DNA of 64,000 nucleotides, from positions 1,488,001 through 1,552,000 of the forward strand of contig OX337240.1 of NCBI GenBank assembly GCA_946965045.2, read 5' to 3'. A model generated the notes under the pieces. The model did no database searches, was not told where the DNA came from, and worked only from the letters and a program-made list of their open reading frames with translations. Below are positions 42,987 to 52,569 of this stretch, piece by piece. This DNA comes from Epithemia pelagica. Its lineage: Eukaryota > Bacillariophyta > Bacillariophyceae > Surirellales > Surirellaceae. The translations under genes and the position numbers were made by a program. The number at the start of each line of letters is the position of its first letter. Position 1 is the stretch's first letter.

Positions 42987-44468
42987 ATGGTGCACCAAAG
43001 ACAAGGATCATGGGTCTACCGTTGTGGAATCGGTCCATTGCTTCTTGTGTCACTTGGTATGATGATTGAGCTGAAAAGCCAATGGGCTGCACTTGCCTTG
43101 GTGACCACAACGACAGCGACAACAACAACAAGGCCTTTTCGCTCGAGTCGAACCACGAGCACCAGACCCGGCTGGTTGTTACCACCACCACCACCACAGC
43201 GGGCCTCCTACCACTCGAAACTAGAGGCACTGCCGTCCTCCACCACCGTCGTTGGTCAAGGATTGGAATGGTATCAAATCATGGTTGCAGGAAGTCTTGC
43301 GGGTGCCTTGGGAATTGGCGTGGCCTATCCTCTCGAGGCCCTCAAAACCAAACACGTCCTCGCGCAGCAGCAACAACAGGAGGAACACAAAGAGCTCTGT
43401 ACAACAAGTACTCCGTTACAATCGTCAACCACCACTGCTCGTACCTGGATCTATCCATCTCGTCAAAATGATACGAGTTTGGCATTGGTCCCTCCAACAA
43501 GGACCACCACCACTACCACCTTTACAACCGGTACCGCAGCGCTCCTGGTGCCCGCTAACAACAATGCCCTTTCCTCTTCAGACTCATTTTCCACATCATG
43601 GGACAATGCAGCTCAAGAATTTACATCACTCTTTGCGGGAGTTCAAACCATGATGATGGGACATGCTGTCATCAAGGCTGTGACGTTTACTGTGAATGCC
43701 ATGGCCTTGGACTACTTGCACTCCACGGCCGGATTCTTGCAAGACTGGACGGAACGGGACATTATGTTTGCAGCGGCCGCCTGTGCCGGATTCTTTTCGA
43801 GTTTTATCGTGACACCGGTCGAACGCATTTGTAGTCTGTTGCAAGCTCAGGCTGTAACATCACCCGACGACGACAATGATGACAACAATGCTCGAGGACA
43901 TGTCGTCACTCAGAGCACGTTGGTGGACGAGCACAGCGATGACATGTCTTCGGATTGGGCTTGTATTCAACATGTTATTGCCCATGAAGGGCTATTGGGT
44001 TGGTTGGGCAAAGGATGGACCTTGTCCTTGTTCCGAGAAGTGCCATCGGAAATGATTTATTTTGGATTCTATGGGTTATCCTGGAGCACCGTGGCTGGTA
44101 GTAGTGGTAGTAGCGTGAGTGTTTCATCCTGGTATCTACCACTGGTATTGGGAGCCTTGGTGGGCATGGCTTCGTGGATACCCGTCTACCCCATTGATGT
44201 CGTCAAGACCATTTATCAAGCCCAACCGCCACCACCGCAACAGCAAGAACAAGAGGGTGAGACCGCTACCGCAGGTAGCAGCAGCGCGCTGCCCTGGCGG
44301 TCTCCCTGGGACATGACCATGGATTTGTGGGACCAAGGAGGTATCACAGCCTTTGTCCAAGGCTTGGATTTCAAATTGATGTGTGCGGCTGTGCATCATG
44401 CCATGATATGGGGGACCTTCACCATGTTGGTTCAACTCATGACCGACTCGCAGTCCTCCTTCGTCTGA
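42987..44468 (+). CDS. Mitochondrial carrier family (SLC25) protein
   Basis: 493 residues from the ATG at 42987. Three carrier repeats are recognisable by their signatures: YPLEALKTKH in GSLAGALGIGVAYPLEA, TPVERICSLLQAQ in CAGFFSSFIVTPVER, and YPIDVVKTIYQ in GALVGMASWIPVYPIDV. The second signature has Cys where Lys/Arg is usual. Low-complexity inserts (Thr-rich at about 130-190, Gln/Glu near 405) separate the repeats and make it longer than the usual 300 residues. The N-terminus (CGIGPLLLVSLGMM) is hydrophobic and may be a signal peptide, so the protein might sit in an organelle other than mitochondria. The substrate cannot be deduced. Confidence 0.85.
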   Translation: MVHQRQGSWVYRCGIGPLLLVSLGMMIELKSQWAALALVTTTTATTTTRPFRSSRTTSTRPGWLLPPPPPQRASYHSKLEALPSSTTVVGQGLEWYQIMVAGSLAGALGIGVAYPLEALKTKHVLAQQQQQEEHKELCTTSTPLQSSTTTARTWIYPSRQNDTSLALVPPTRTTTTTTFTTGTAALLVPANNNALSSSDSFSTSWDNAAQEFTSLFAGVQTMMMGHAVIKAVTFTVNAMALDYLHSTAGFLQDWTERDIMFAAAACAGFFSSFIVTPVERICSLLQAQAVTSPDDDNDDNNARGHVVTQSTLVDEHSDDMSSDWACIQHVIAHEGLLGWLGKGWTLSLFREVPSEMIYFGFYGLSWSTVAGSSGSSVSVSSWYLPLVLGALVGMASWIPVYPIDVVKTIYQAQPPPPQQQEQEGETATAGSSSALPWRSPWDMTMDLWDQGGITAFVQGLDFKLMCAAVHHAMIWGTFTMLVQLMTDSQSSFV

Positions 44469-44759
44469 TCTCTGCCTTGCAACGAAACGTCATCCAGCCT
44501 ACACGATCTCCATCGTGAACCCATGCAGGCCAAGTTTCACGTCGATCGAATGGCTACGGAGCTACTAAAAGCGAATGAAAGACGACACCGAACATAAATT
44601 TGGCTCACCAAAACTAAAACTAACGAGCTTAACTGTGGTAGGTGTACCCCTCACGTATGGAAGTTGACGGTGATGTATGAAGTAAAACTTGTTGGGAAGG
44701 AGGGACAGGTAAACATGACAAAAAACACCTCGCTCATTTCATGGAGTCAGAAAGGAACG
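44469..44759. other. Convergent spacer
   Basis: Between the carrier gene (plus) and the DTD2-like gene (minus). Should contain both 3' ends; no gene seen. Confidence 0.4.
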
Positions 44760-46225
44760 TTACATATCACAATCGCATGGAGTCAAGGCCAATTTTCCAC
44801 CTGCCATGAAGCGTTTTCTCTGCAACTGCTCAAGAGTCACCTTGTAATCGGCCGCTCCATAACGGCCAAAAACTTCTTCAATGGGATTCGTCTTTCGGAA
44901 TGGAGAGAGCTTCAAGTCTCTCATGAAAGTATCCAAGAAATGCAATCGTCTGAAACCAGTTCCACAGGGTTGGCTTACACTTGGACTACATGGCAAAAGG
45001 GACCCATGTCAGAGGAGACCTCCAACCCTTGTCGTTTCCCAAAGCTTCCCACAACGACATGGCAAAACCCGGGATCCAGTTCGTTCCACCATGATTTGTC
45101 GTCGTCGATTTGTTGTTGGGTGTCACTAGTGGTATCTTCTTTGGTGTCTTTGTTCGTTGCATCATGGATGGCATTATTGTCGCCTTTTTCCCTATGTGCA
45201 TCTTCCTCTTTGTTTTCTTCACTTGGAGACGTTTCGTGTTGTTGTTGCTGCTGCTTTTGCCATTTTTCGTGTCGCTTGGCGTGTGCTTCTTGTTGTTTCT
45301 TGAGCTTCTTGAGCGCCGATTTGGTGATCGGTTCGCCTGTGACACTGGAATGAGTCGGGAGGCCCGTTTCCGAGTCCCACGCCGAATACAAGTGCGTTTG
45401 ATGCCGGAACATGTCTTGTGGTTTGGTACTGGCTGGTGGTTGGGCTTGTTGTCGTTGTTGTTGGAGTGCTTGCCATGCCAATTGTTGTTGTTCTCGCTCC
45501 TCGTGGAGTTTCCAGGACCGATAGGACTGAGGCAACACTGCCGTGGTATCGCCGCCTGCCTCTTGACGTACTTGGCACTGTCGTTCCAACAACATGCCAA
45601 TCAAACACGAAGCCAAATAGTGAAACAATTGTCGTCCGTCTTGCTTGTCAATTTGCCCCCGATATTGCATTTGTGCACGTCCCTTGAGTTTACCAATCAA
45701 ATTCGCTTGTGGACATAGAATTAACGAAGTGGACAACAAAGATTTGGCGCCTTTTGTTTGTGAAGATGCATAACTTGCTGCCATATCCATGACACTTTGC
45801 TGTTCCGAGGTTCCATCGCCCCACAAACCGGTCGTTAACAAGGGAAGATGAAGAATGGTATGGGCCGCGTTTTGGACGGAAGCTCTGGTCGCACCGACGG
45901 CAAAACTCACATAGACCAATAATCCACAGTGATGATGATGACTGCTATCATTATTCGTCTGGTTTGTTTCGCCATCACTGTTGTTGGTTTCTCTGCCCAC
46001 TGTGACCCATTCTTGCTCATCCAACAAGATACGGCACTTGCGATATCGTTGAAACACCAAATGCGTGGTGGCTGTGACCGAAGAAGGAGATCCTCCACTG
46101 TTTTGTGATTGTTGAGTAGCTCCTGTCGGTACGGCCGCGTTTCCTGAACCTAAAGACATGGTTCTTCTCCTTTCACAGCCCTTCTTGCTATTCGTTCGGT
46201 CGAGGGGAGGATGATGAGGAGACAT
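44760..46225 (-). CDS. D-aminoacyl-tRNA deacylase 2-like protein (DTD2/ATD type) with a long charged insert
   Basis: The main frame is 46225-44975 (416 residues); a second ATG at 46159 (MSLGSGNAAV) is an alternative start. DTD fold motifs: CGLLVYVSFAVGATRASVQN, LILCPQANLIGKLKGRAQMQ (the PQA-x-L region) and, at the C-terminus, VVVGSFGKRQGLEVSSDMGP followed by FCHVV (the Gly-Pro motif). DTD2-type enzymes remove wrongly joined amino acids from tRNA, D-aminoacyl-tRNA in plants and archaea. About 190 Gln/Glu/Lys/His-rich residues split the fold ahead of the last strands; this is unusual. The frame closes with TAA right after HVVQV. A possible 29-nt GT-AG segment (44978-44950) would instead extend the protein to 44760 (FLDTFMRDLKLSPFRK, VTLEQLQRKRFM), giving 478 residues; this is tentative. 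Confidence 0.8.
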
Positions 46226-46553
46226 GAGACTTTTGAAAAAGATACCGTTCGTTATGGACGACCTAAATGCGTCTCAGATAAAAATGTAAAATTACGGCAG
46301 GGCAGCGTCGGTCTCTCCGTTGCTCGTCGTTCACCGCTGGTTGCCGTTGCATGGGCGGGGCGACTGCGGCGCGTGTTTTCCCCTAGCTCTATTTTGAATC
46401 ACTGAACACACCACACACAAGATTCAACCTATCATAACTACTGCAAGTGCTCTACCTCTAGGCACTCGATAGAAGGCGACGCATAGGCGCCTTTGACCAT
46501 TGCTGACATGAAAGTGTTAACAACTGCGTTGTTAATAATGGTAAACGGGACCA
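46226..46553. other. Intergenic spacer
   Basis: Promoter side of the DTD2-like gene and 3' flank of the Crinkler-like gene. No gene seen. Confidence 0.4.
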
Positions 46554-48074
46554 TCAAAGTCTTACTAGATAGCTACCATTACGGCTGAAGGGAAACCATT
46601 TGTTCGGGCTTGGTCCGCATCTGGACACGGCCATCGTAAAGTTCTCCTCAAAATATAGATTGCACCGGTCCACAGCAATTTGAGCCCCGTTGCCCCGTTT
46701 GGGAGGCCGGCAGTCAACAACCAAATAATCTTTTGCTTCCACAGTTCTATACTTTCCCGTTTGTGGTTTGAACCGGGCCAAGTGTTCACCAATTTTGTCG
46801 CCATTTCTCAAGAGTTCCAAACACCACTGCAGACGACCGCCGATATAGAAGTCCAGCTCCCCGCTGATTTCTTCCCCACTCGCGTTAGTAGCCCAGGTGT
46901 TCAGCTCAGGGATCAAGAAGTTGATGTTGGTTAAATTCATCGACATTGCCTCGTTGAACAAATGCTGGAAGGCTGCCCCTTTCGGGAACTCGAACTCAGT
47001 TTGCCGACTGTTTTGAAGGCGCGATGCCGACAACTTCTGAACGCTCAAAAGAATCAAGTCATCAATACTTGCGGGAAGATCCGAAGTTCGACCTGGAAAG
47101 CAACAGCTGTTGTAAAACCACATCGCCGCGATACAACTGAAATTTCCAATGCGTCCAAGGATTCCTGCCCGAAGGTACGGCGCCAGGAGCTCATCGTCTT
47201 CCTGCGATTCCCCTTCGCCGGGCGCCAGAATGACATCCACAATCCGTTTCCGCCCAGTTTCTGGCAAATTCTCTGGTACTGCGTAGCACCGCTTCAACCT
47301 GAGGGTAAAATATCCGCTGCGAAGCTTCGATATGGCGGTATCTTCGTCCATTTGTTGTAGCCGTTGTTCGCACAAGTCCTGCAGCAGACAGATACCTTGC
47401 AATATGACACCAATGTGATACTGGTTGTCTCCAAGCTTGCTCAGTCTTTTAAGGTTGTCCAAAAAACACATCCATGTTTTCATTTGTTTATCGGCGATAT
47501 GCATATGGTAGAGTTGTCCGACTTCTTCTTCCTGGATTGGTGTTTGCCGGTAGTGTTCCAAGGTGGTAAATTGAACAGGACAAGAATGGATGGAGAGATC
47601 ATGGGTGGCAGCAATGATGACATAGAATTTTTTGCTGCAAACGACGGGCAAATGCTTCACGAGAAGTTGTCAAAAACTCCAGTATTTCTCGGCATGCCAA
47701 TTTTGAGCATCATCCAAGAGAATCCAAGTCTCACGGTACGTGTGCTGCGTCTCTTCATCACTGTCGCTGTCCCCGTCCTCCTTGATCCCGAGATTTCCTA
47801 GTTTGGCCACAACTTTCTTCACTTCAACAAGATCATTAAGACAGCGATGAAGCACCTTTATGTCATTGTCTTGTTGCAACAATTCCTTCTTGACCAGTTG
47901 AAGGAGCGACGTCTTTCCCATTGCCGGAGTCGAGCCCAGTACGATGTGCTTCCGCTCACGCGTGAGCTTTACAATTTCCACCACTGAATCATTGCGTCTC
48001 AGGTGATCCCTTTGTAGATCGATTCCATCGTTCTGATAAACGACTCCAGCGTATCCGGTAGAGTCTTGCATCAT
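46554..48074 (-). pseudogene. Crinkler-like NTPase/nuclease protein with one in-frame TGA
   Basis: A single frame from the ATG at 48074 to 46554 (506 codons) is broken only by a TGA at 47670-47672. The first 134 residues hold a P-loop-like STPAMGKTSLLQL motif and a Walker-B-like WILLDDAQNW, as in small STAND/AAA-type NTPases. After the TGA come QLLVKHLPVVCSKKFYV and, near the C-terminus, SGELDFYIGGRLQWCLELLR followed by NGDKIGEHLARF, a block I associate with PD-(D/E)xK-like nuclease domains of Crinkler (CRN) proteins of oomycetes and other eukaryotes. The context YWSF-stop-QLLV suggests that TGA replaces a Trp codon (TGG). No N-terminal signal peptide or LxLFLAK motif is seen. I call it a pseudogene because of the stop; recoding or an allelic difference is possible. 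Confidence 0.7.
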
Positions 48075-48480
48075 GACTGATGTAACTCCATCGTCGTAAG
48101 TGTACTCCTTTTCGAAGTTTTGGGGTAAAAAAGGAGTGCGATTCGCGACATCGTGGATCGTGGAGGATGTTCGATAGATTGTCCGGCACCCGTTTATAAG
48201 AGGAAATAGCAGACCGGCGCGGTGGTCTGTCCGTTCAGATTTCAGATTGCCTAATTCCTTTTTCCTACGTCATCAACTGTCTGAAGCGATGAGGTCACCG
48301 CTACAAATGTGTCTCATTGGTTGGTAACCTTACATGCATCAAAAAGTGAAGGCTGCGGAATCATTTCTGATGGTGTGCTGGCGTGGTTCACTTGCACGAG
48401 TATCGATCCAATCATTACAATCCAAGCATCAGAAAAGGGTTCCTCTATATCCCTGGTAACATCAAGCCTTTGAGTGCAAA
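48075..48480. other. Divergent spacer with two promoters
   Basis: About 400 bp between the Crinkler-like gene (minus) and the PhyH gene (plus). No gene seen. Confidence 0.4.
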
Positions 48481-49821
48481 ATGAACTTTCTTGAGGCGCT
48501 GCTGGGTGGTCACACCAAGCCTTTGATTCCATCGGTTTGGGGTCGCTTCTTGTGTTTCTTGACGTTGATCGTATCTGTGGTAAGGGCGGGAGCCTTTCCC
48601 ACCTTCGTGCAACGACATGTCCACACTCTGCCGAAAACCGAATCAACTGATCACTTGCTGTCACCGAAGGAGATTGAAGCGTTTGAACAAGATGGGTTTA
48701 TTCTTCTGAGAGGCCTCTTTAGCGAAGAAGAGTTGAACGAATTGACAGATGCCGGAGATTCCTTGGTCGATATTTCTCAAAAGGATCGATTTAATACCTT
48801 TTCTGTTGCGGAGCGGAATCTGATTTATGGAAGTTTGGATGTTGCAGGAAATGCAACCAGGAACAACACTGAATCTACAGCCAAGGACGAGGCACAGCAA
48901 AAAGCAAAGATTGTACAAACCTTTCGCAATGTCGCTCTAAGATCCAAACTGCCTCAAATCTGTGCTGAACTCATGTGTATGGATCGCGAAACACAGTGTA
49001 TCCGTTGTATTCGCGACGTATTTCTGGCAAAATATGTGTCCACCAATCCAACCTGCGACTGGCATGTCGACGATCAAGGGTTTTGGCCCGAATCCTTTTT
49101 GTCCTCCGCATCGGAGGAATCTGGACGCGACCAAAACGGAATCAATGTGTGGATTGCCATGGATGATTATTCGAGAGTTCATGGTGGATCCATGGTCTTA
49201 TCGCGTGGGTCACACAAGACACCTTGGCGTCATGACGCCTATCATTCTATTGGTCAAAATCGAAGTCAAGATGGCGGAGGCAGCATGGAAGATGTGGTCA
49301 AGAAACTTGCCGATCCCAACTATTATGGTACCTGTTCTCTTGACATGAGCAATCCGGCTGTGCGAGCCCTGGCCGAAGAGGGTAAGGTGGAATTCCCTCA
49401 GTTGCAAAGGGGTGACTGCATTTTTGCCACGCGACTCTTGTTTCACCGCACGGCTCGCGTTACCGAAGAAGGAATGGAGCACTATTCTAAATTGGGCAAA
49501 ACCTTGTTGCATCGGTATTCTATTCGCTATGTACCTGGGACGGCGCGATTGCCACAGGGCAATGTTCAGGAGCCCAGTGTGCGATCGAATCCTGACAATG
49601 CTGGAAAAAGCCTGGATGAAATTTGTGCTGGAGAGGATCAACCATGTTGGTACCCAAAACTTTGGCCAGAAGTGGAAGACAAGGTTGACGAGAAACTTGA
49701 CTATATTGGTGTTCATGAAATGCCAACAGCAAAAGAACGAACCAAAGTCCTGATGCAGCAATACGCGGCCTTGTTGAAGGAACACCAGATTGACGTCAAA
49801 AACTTTCGAGGGAGGTCATGA
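48481..49821 (+). CDS. Phytanoyl-CoA dioxygenase (PhyH) family protein with a plastid-type leader
   Basis: 446 residues from the ATG at 48481. Residues 21-37 form a hydrophobic signal peptide (RFLCFLTLIVSVVRAGA) followed by AGAFPTF, close to the A-SAFAP motif that directs diatom proteins into the complex plastid, then basic residues. The dioxygenase domain begins at LLSPKEIEAFEQDGFILLRG. It has the Fe(II) ligands H195 and D197 in CDWHVDDQGFW and a distal H322 in ATRLLFHRTARV; the Arg in HRTAR may bind 2-oxoglutarate. These enzymes hydroxylate lipids or other small molecules using O2 and 2-oxoglutarate; the substrate is unknown. HGGSMVLSRGSHKTPW fits the family. The C-terminus is helical with no further motif. 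Confidence 0.9.
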   Translation: MNFLEALLGGHTKPLIPSVWGRFLCFLTLIVSVVRAGAFPTFVQRHVHTLPKTESTDHLLSPKEIEAFEQDGFILLRGLFSEEELNELTDAGDSLVDISQKDRFNTFSVAERNLIYGSLDVAGNATRNNTESTAKDEAQQKAKIVQTFRNVALRSKLPQICAELMCMDRETQCIRCIRDVFLAKYVSTNPTCDWHVDDQGFWPESFLSSASEESGRDQNGINVWIAMDDYSRVHGGSMVLSRGSHKTPWRHDAYHSIGQNRSQDGGGSMEDVVKKLADPNYYGTCSLDMSNPAVRALAEEGKVEFPQLQRGDCIFATRLLFHRTARVTEEGMEHYSKLGKTLLHRYSIRYVPGTARLPQGNVQEPSVRSNPDNAGKSLDEICAGEDQPCWYPKLWPEVEDKVDEKLDYIGVHEMPTAKERTKVLMQQYAALLKEHQIDVKNFRGRS

Positions 49822-50141
49822 GAGCTCGACGAGGTGTGTTTTGAAACATTGCCTCTGCTCGCAGAAACTCAGAATATGTCTTCCTTGGGCAGTTTTGTGA
49901 CTTACGAATACGACTCCACTTGAAAAATGACAGCTACTCTTGCTCCTTTCGCTCCCTCTAGAGGAGTATTATTGATCGTCGACATGAGAGATAGCTAGGA
50001 TAGCTCTAAGTGTAAGATGACAAGTTTCCCCAACAAGAATTCCCGCAATCCCGACTTCAAGAGACTTTTCGCCCACACAGATGACACATAAGACTGTTCT
50101 GTTCAAATGAAAGGATTTTCTAAAAATCCCTCTCTCGAGAT

Positions 50142-50182
50142 ATTCGCCATTAAATCCCCTCCATTTTGGTGAGGCGGCCAGA
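50142..50182 (-). repeat. Dispersed 41-bp repeat, copy 1 (inverted relative to copy 2)
   Basis: Read on the minus strand from 50182 the sequence tctggccgcctcaccaaaat and the following 21 bases match the plus strand at 58421-58461 with one mismatch. It could be the remnant of an older mobile element. Confidence 0.8.
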
Positions 50183-50617
50183 CCAAATTCGGTCGCGTGT
50201 CCTGGACACGTGCTTGGGAGAGCTTGCTCTCGAATAGGGTGGCTTTGCCAGCTTTCCAACTGCCAGCAAGCGGCCCTGCGTGAAAGACGGCATAATGCCG
50301 GACAAGCACACAACACACAATCCTTTTCTCTTGTTGCCAAAGCACATCGTATTAATGGCATTCCAGGTGAGCTTGATCCATTGCGGATTGCCATGACAAT
50401 TACATTGCTTATGCTCCTGCTCACTCACACTTGTCACTTTTGCTTGCTCTGCCCATCGGACGAGAGTCTGCTCATCTGCTGTGTCTCTGGCTCAGCAGCA
50501 GATTACTTGCCATTGTTGATTTCTGTCGAAATGAGACCCACAACTTTCATTGCATTCATCCACAGACTATAGACCTTCTTATCTTTACTTACTAGGAGTA
50601 GAAATAGAACTCAAGTG

Positions 50618-50622
50618 CTAGC
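50618..50622 (+). repeat. Target-site duplication CTAGC, left copy
   Basis: CTAGC directly precedes the 5' LTR and is repeated at 57722-57726 directly after the 3' LTR. Five base pairs is the usual duplication for copia integrases. Confidence 0.93.
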
Positions 50623-50789
50623 TGAAAGGACAGTGCGACCTAATGGAGACCCCAAAGGGACGATCCATAGGTTCAAGGCCAGCGTCGCAATCGAATGACG
50701 TACCCTCATCCATTTCCACTTACGTATTAGGACCTACCGATCTAAACCGATTTACTAGTCATAATTTTACAAACCAAACCCTCCTTTCA
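50623..50789 (+). repeat. 5' long terminal repeat, 167 bp
   Basis: Starts TGAAAGG and ends CCTTTCA, a 7-bp inverted repeat with the standard TG...CA ends. It should carry the promoter of the element; no clear TATA box is seen. A single base differs from the 3' copy. Confidence 0.96.
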
Positions 50790-50804
50790 GGTTATGAGCC
50801 CAAG
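50790..50804 (+). other. Primer binding site matching the anticodon arm of initiator tRNA-Met
   Basis: GGTTATGAGCCCAAG begins immediately after the LTR. Its complement contains GGGCTCATAACC, i.e. the initiator-tRNA anticodon arm with CAT in the loop. Drosophila copia and yeast Ty5 use a half-molecule of this tRNA with a very similar site. The tRNA of this organism itself is not in the window. Confidence 0.8.
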
Positions 50805-50994
50805 TATCACGCACGTGATTTTACGCACAAATTGGTTGCGAACGTAAAATAAGCAAGGAAGAACCGGTCCAACGACGTTGACAAGAAGCCGTCGGAAGAG
50901 CCCGTTGAAGTCCAACCAGTTTCGAGAGCCCGTTTATTGGAACGAAGAGCATCGAAGACACGAAATAGAAGGCGCAGCTGCGATTTTGCGGTGA

Positions 50995-52569
50995 ATGGAA
51001 AGTTTGGAAGACCTTCTTCGCCTTTTGACTGACTCAGATTTGGATTCCATACCAGGGTGGTCGGAGAACTCAAGTATAAGTAGTATAATGTCGACGACGA
51101 CGGCCGCTACAATCACAATTAACGGAGAGACGATCGAGGTGAACGATCAGGCGACGCCAGCACAAGATGTCGAAACCGCCCTCTTCAAGAAGGAAGACCG
51201 TGAAGGAATGGCACCCGAGAAGCGCCAAGAACTCTTTGCGAAGGCTGCCACGTCAATTATTACCAAGTTTGACCTACTGTCGGCGAACATCACCGATGTA
51301 AAGCAGCTTGAAGAGTGCTATAACTTGAACCTCATGGTATCAAAGATCCGCAGTCAGCATGTAATGTACGACATGCATGACGTCTTTGTGATCGTTACTC
51401 CGGATGGAACCGGCCCAACTTTGTCCACAGACGTGAAGAAGAAGCTCAGGGATTTGTATGCGTACTACTCCGACATGACCGAAGAACAGGTAGCGGCGAG
51501 CAACCGCTGGTATTCAACCTGGCCCAAGAAGAGTTGGTATCGGGAAAATCTAATGCTGACAGCTAAACAGCTTGAGGTTAGCATGAAGAATCCGCTCTGG
51601 ACTAAGGTTTATGAGCGCTACAAGCGTTTCAAGACGGAAGAACAAGGTGGCCCCTTGCTATTCATCATTATGATGAAGCTTCTAGTAACTCATACCAAGC
51701 AAGCGACCAAAACTTTAGTCGATACTGTTGAAAATCTTAAGATATCCAAGGTCCGTGGAGAAAATGTCTCGAAGATTGTGAGTCTAATTCTCGGAGCGCA
51801 TGAGCGTCTTGAAGCTATCGAGATGGTTCCTGAGGATTTTGCCAAGACAGTGTTGAAGGTGCTACAGACCAGTTCCGTTGAGAAGTTCAACAAGGTATTT
51901 GAGCTAATAGAGAGTCAGGCTAGAGTCGCTGACGCCCTAGCTCGGTCCGGTCCCGCTGTTCAGTCGCAGTTTGCTATCCCCTCTATCGTGTCCCTACTCG
52001 ATCTAGCTGAGAAGGAATATCTATCCCTATGCCGTTCTAACGATTGGACCGGAGCCAAGACAAGAGGAAGTCCTTCGTCCTTCCCCGCTACATCCACTGA
52101 TGAATCTAAAGGTGGTTCTGGCCGCAAGGGCCCAGTTTGCTGGAACTGTGGTGGTCCTCACACGTTGAAGGACTGTACCAAGCCCAGGAACGAAGCGCTG
52201 ATTGAGGCGAATCGCAAGAAGTTCAACGAGGCTCGAAAGAATTCCCGCAGTGCCAACAATGCCGACTCATCGTCTTCTACCTCCCGTCGCCACAAATGGC
52301 GAGCACCAACCGCGGACGAGAACAACCACCGCAAAATTGATGGCAAAATGATGTCGTGGAATGCCGACACTCGTCGTTGGGTGGCATTGTCCACCACCAC
52401 TACGCCCACAGCATCGTCGTCCGGCACAACCCCGGCGGCCAATCTAGCCACAGCTGCATCCAATCGACGTGTGCAAATTGATGAGTCCGGTGGCAATCGG
52501 GCCAGCACTCGTCGTGCCATGGAACGAACGGTCCAGACTCTACTGACCCAGTTCCAGGATTTCGAATGA
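50995..52569 (+). CDS. gag polyprotein of the copia element
   Basis: 524 residues from the ATG at 50995, ending at a TGA (52567-52569). Residues about 55-340 are the alpha-helical capsid-like region (KSWYRENLMLTAKQLEVSM, KTLVDTVENLKISKVRGEN). A zinc knuckle CWNCGGPHTLKDC (C-x2-C-x3-H-x4-C, one residue shorter than the classical CCHC between the second Cys and His) lies near residue 382. A basic, Ser/Thr-rich region follows and the protein ends in VQTLLTQFQDFE. It packages element RNA into virus-like particles. The frame continues into pol after the stop. Confidence 0.95.
   Translation: MESLEDLLRLLTDSDLDSIPGWSENSSISSIMSTTTAATITINGETIEVNDQATPAQDVETALFKKEDREGMAPEKRQELFAKAATSIITKFDLLSANITDVKQLEECYNLNLMVSKIRSQHVMYDMHDVFVIVTPDGTGPTLSTDVKKKLRDLYAYYSDMTEEQVAASNRWYSTWPKKSWYRENLMLTAKQLEVSMKNPLWTKVYERYKRFKTEEQGGPLLFIIMMKLLVTHTKQATKTLVDTVENLKISKVRGENVSKIVSLILGAHERLEAIEMVPEDFAKTVLKVLQTSSVEKFNKVFELIESQARVADALARSGPAVQSQFAIPSIVSLLDLAEKEYLSLCRSNDWTGAKTRGSPSSFPATSTDESKGGSGRKGPVCWNCGGPHTLKDCTKPRNEALIEANRKKFNEARKNSRSANNADSSSSTSRRHKWRAPTADENNHRKIDGKMMSWNADTRRWVALSTTTTPTASSSGTTPAANLATAASNRRVQIDESGGNRASTRRAMERTVQTLLTQFQDFE

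Larger units (their letters stand above)
49822..50622. other. Intergenic DNA with one copy of a dispersed repeat
   Basis: No supportable gene. Positions 50142-50182 hold, on the minus strand, one copy of a 41-bp sequence whose other copy is at 58421-58461. The copia element at 50623-57721 is inserted directly to the right. Confidence 0.5.

Noticed and set aside
46554-52569. A variant genetic code or selenocysteine reading of in-frame TGA codons
   Set aside because: TGA also ends clearly complete genes here (fucosyltransferase, carrier protein, PhyH protein), and no selenocysteine insertion element was recognised. The three in-frame TGAs are better explained separately.
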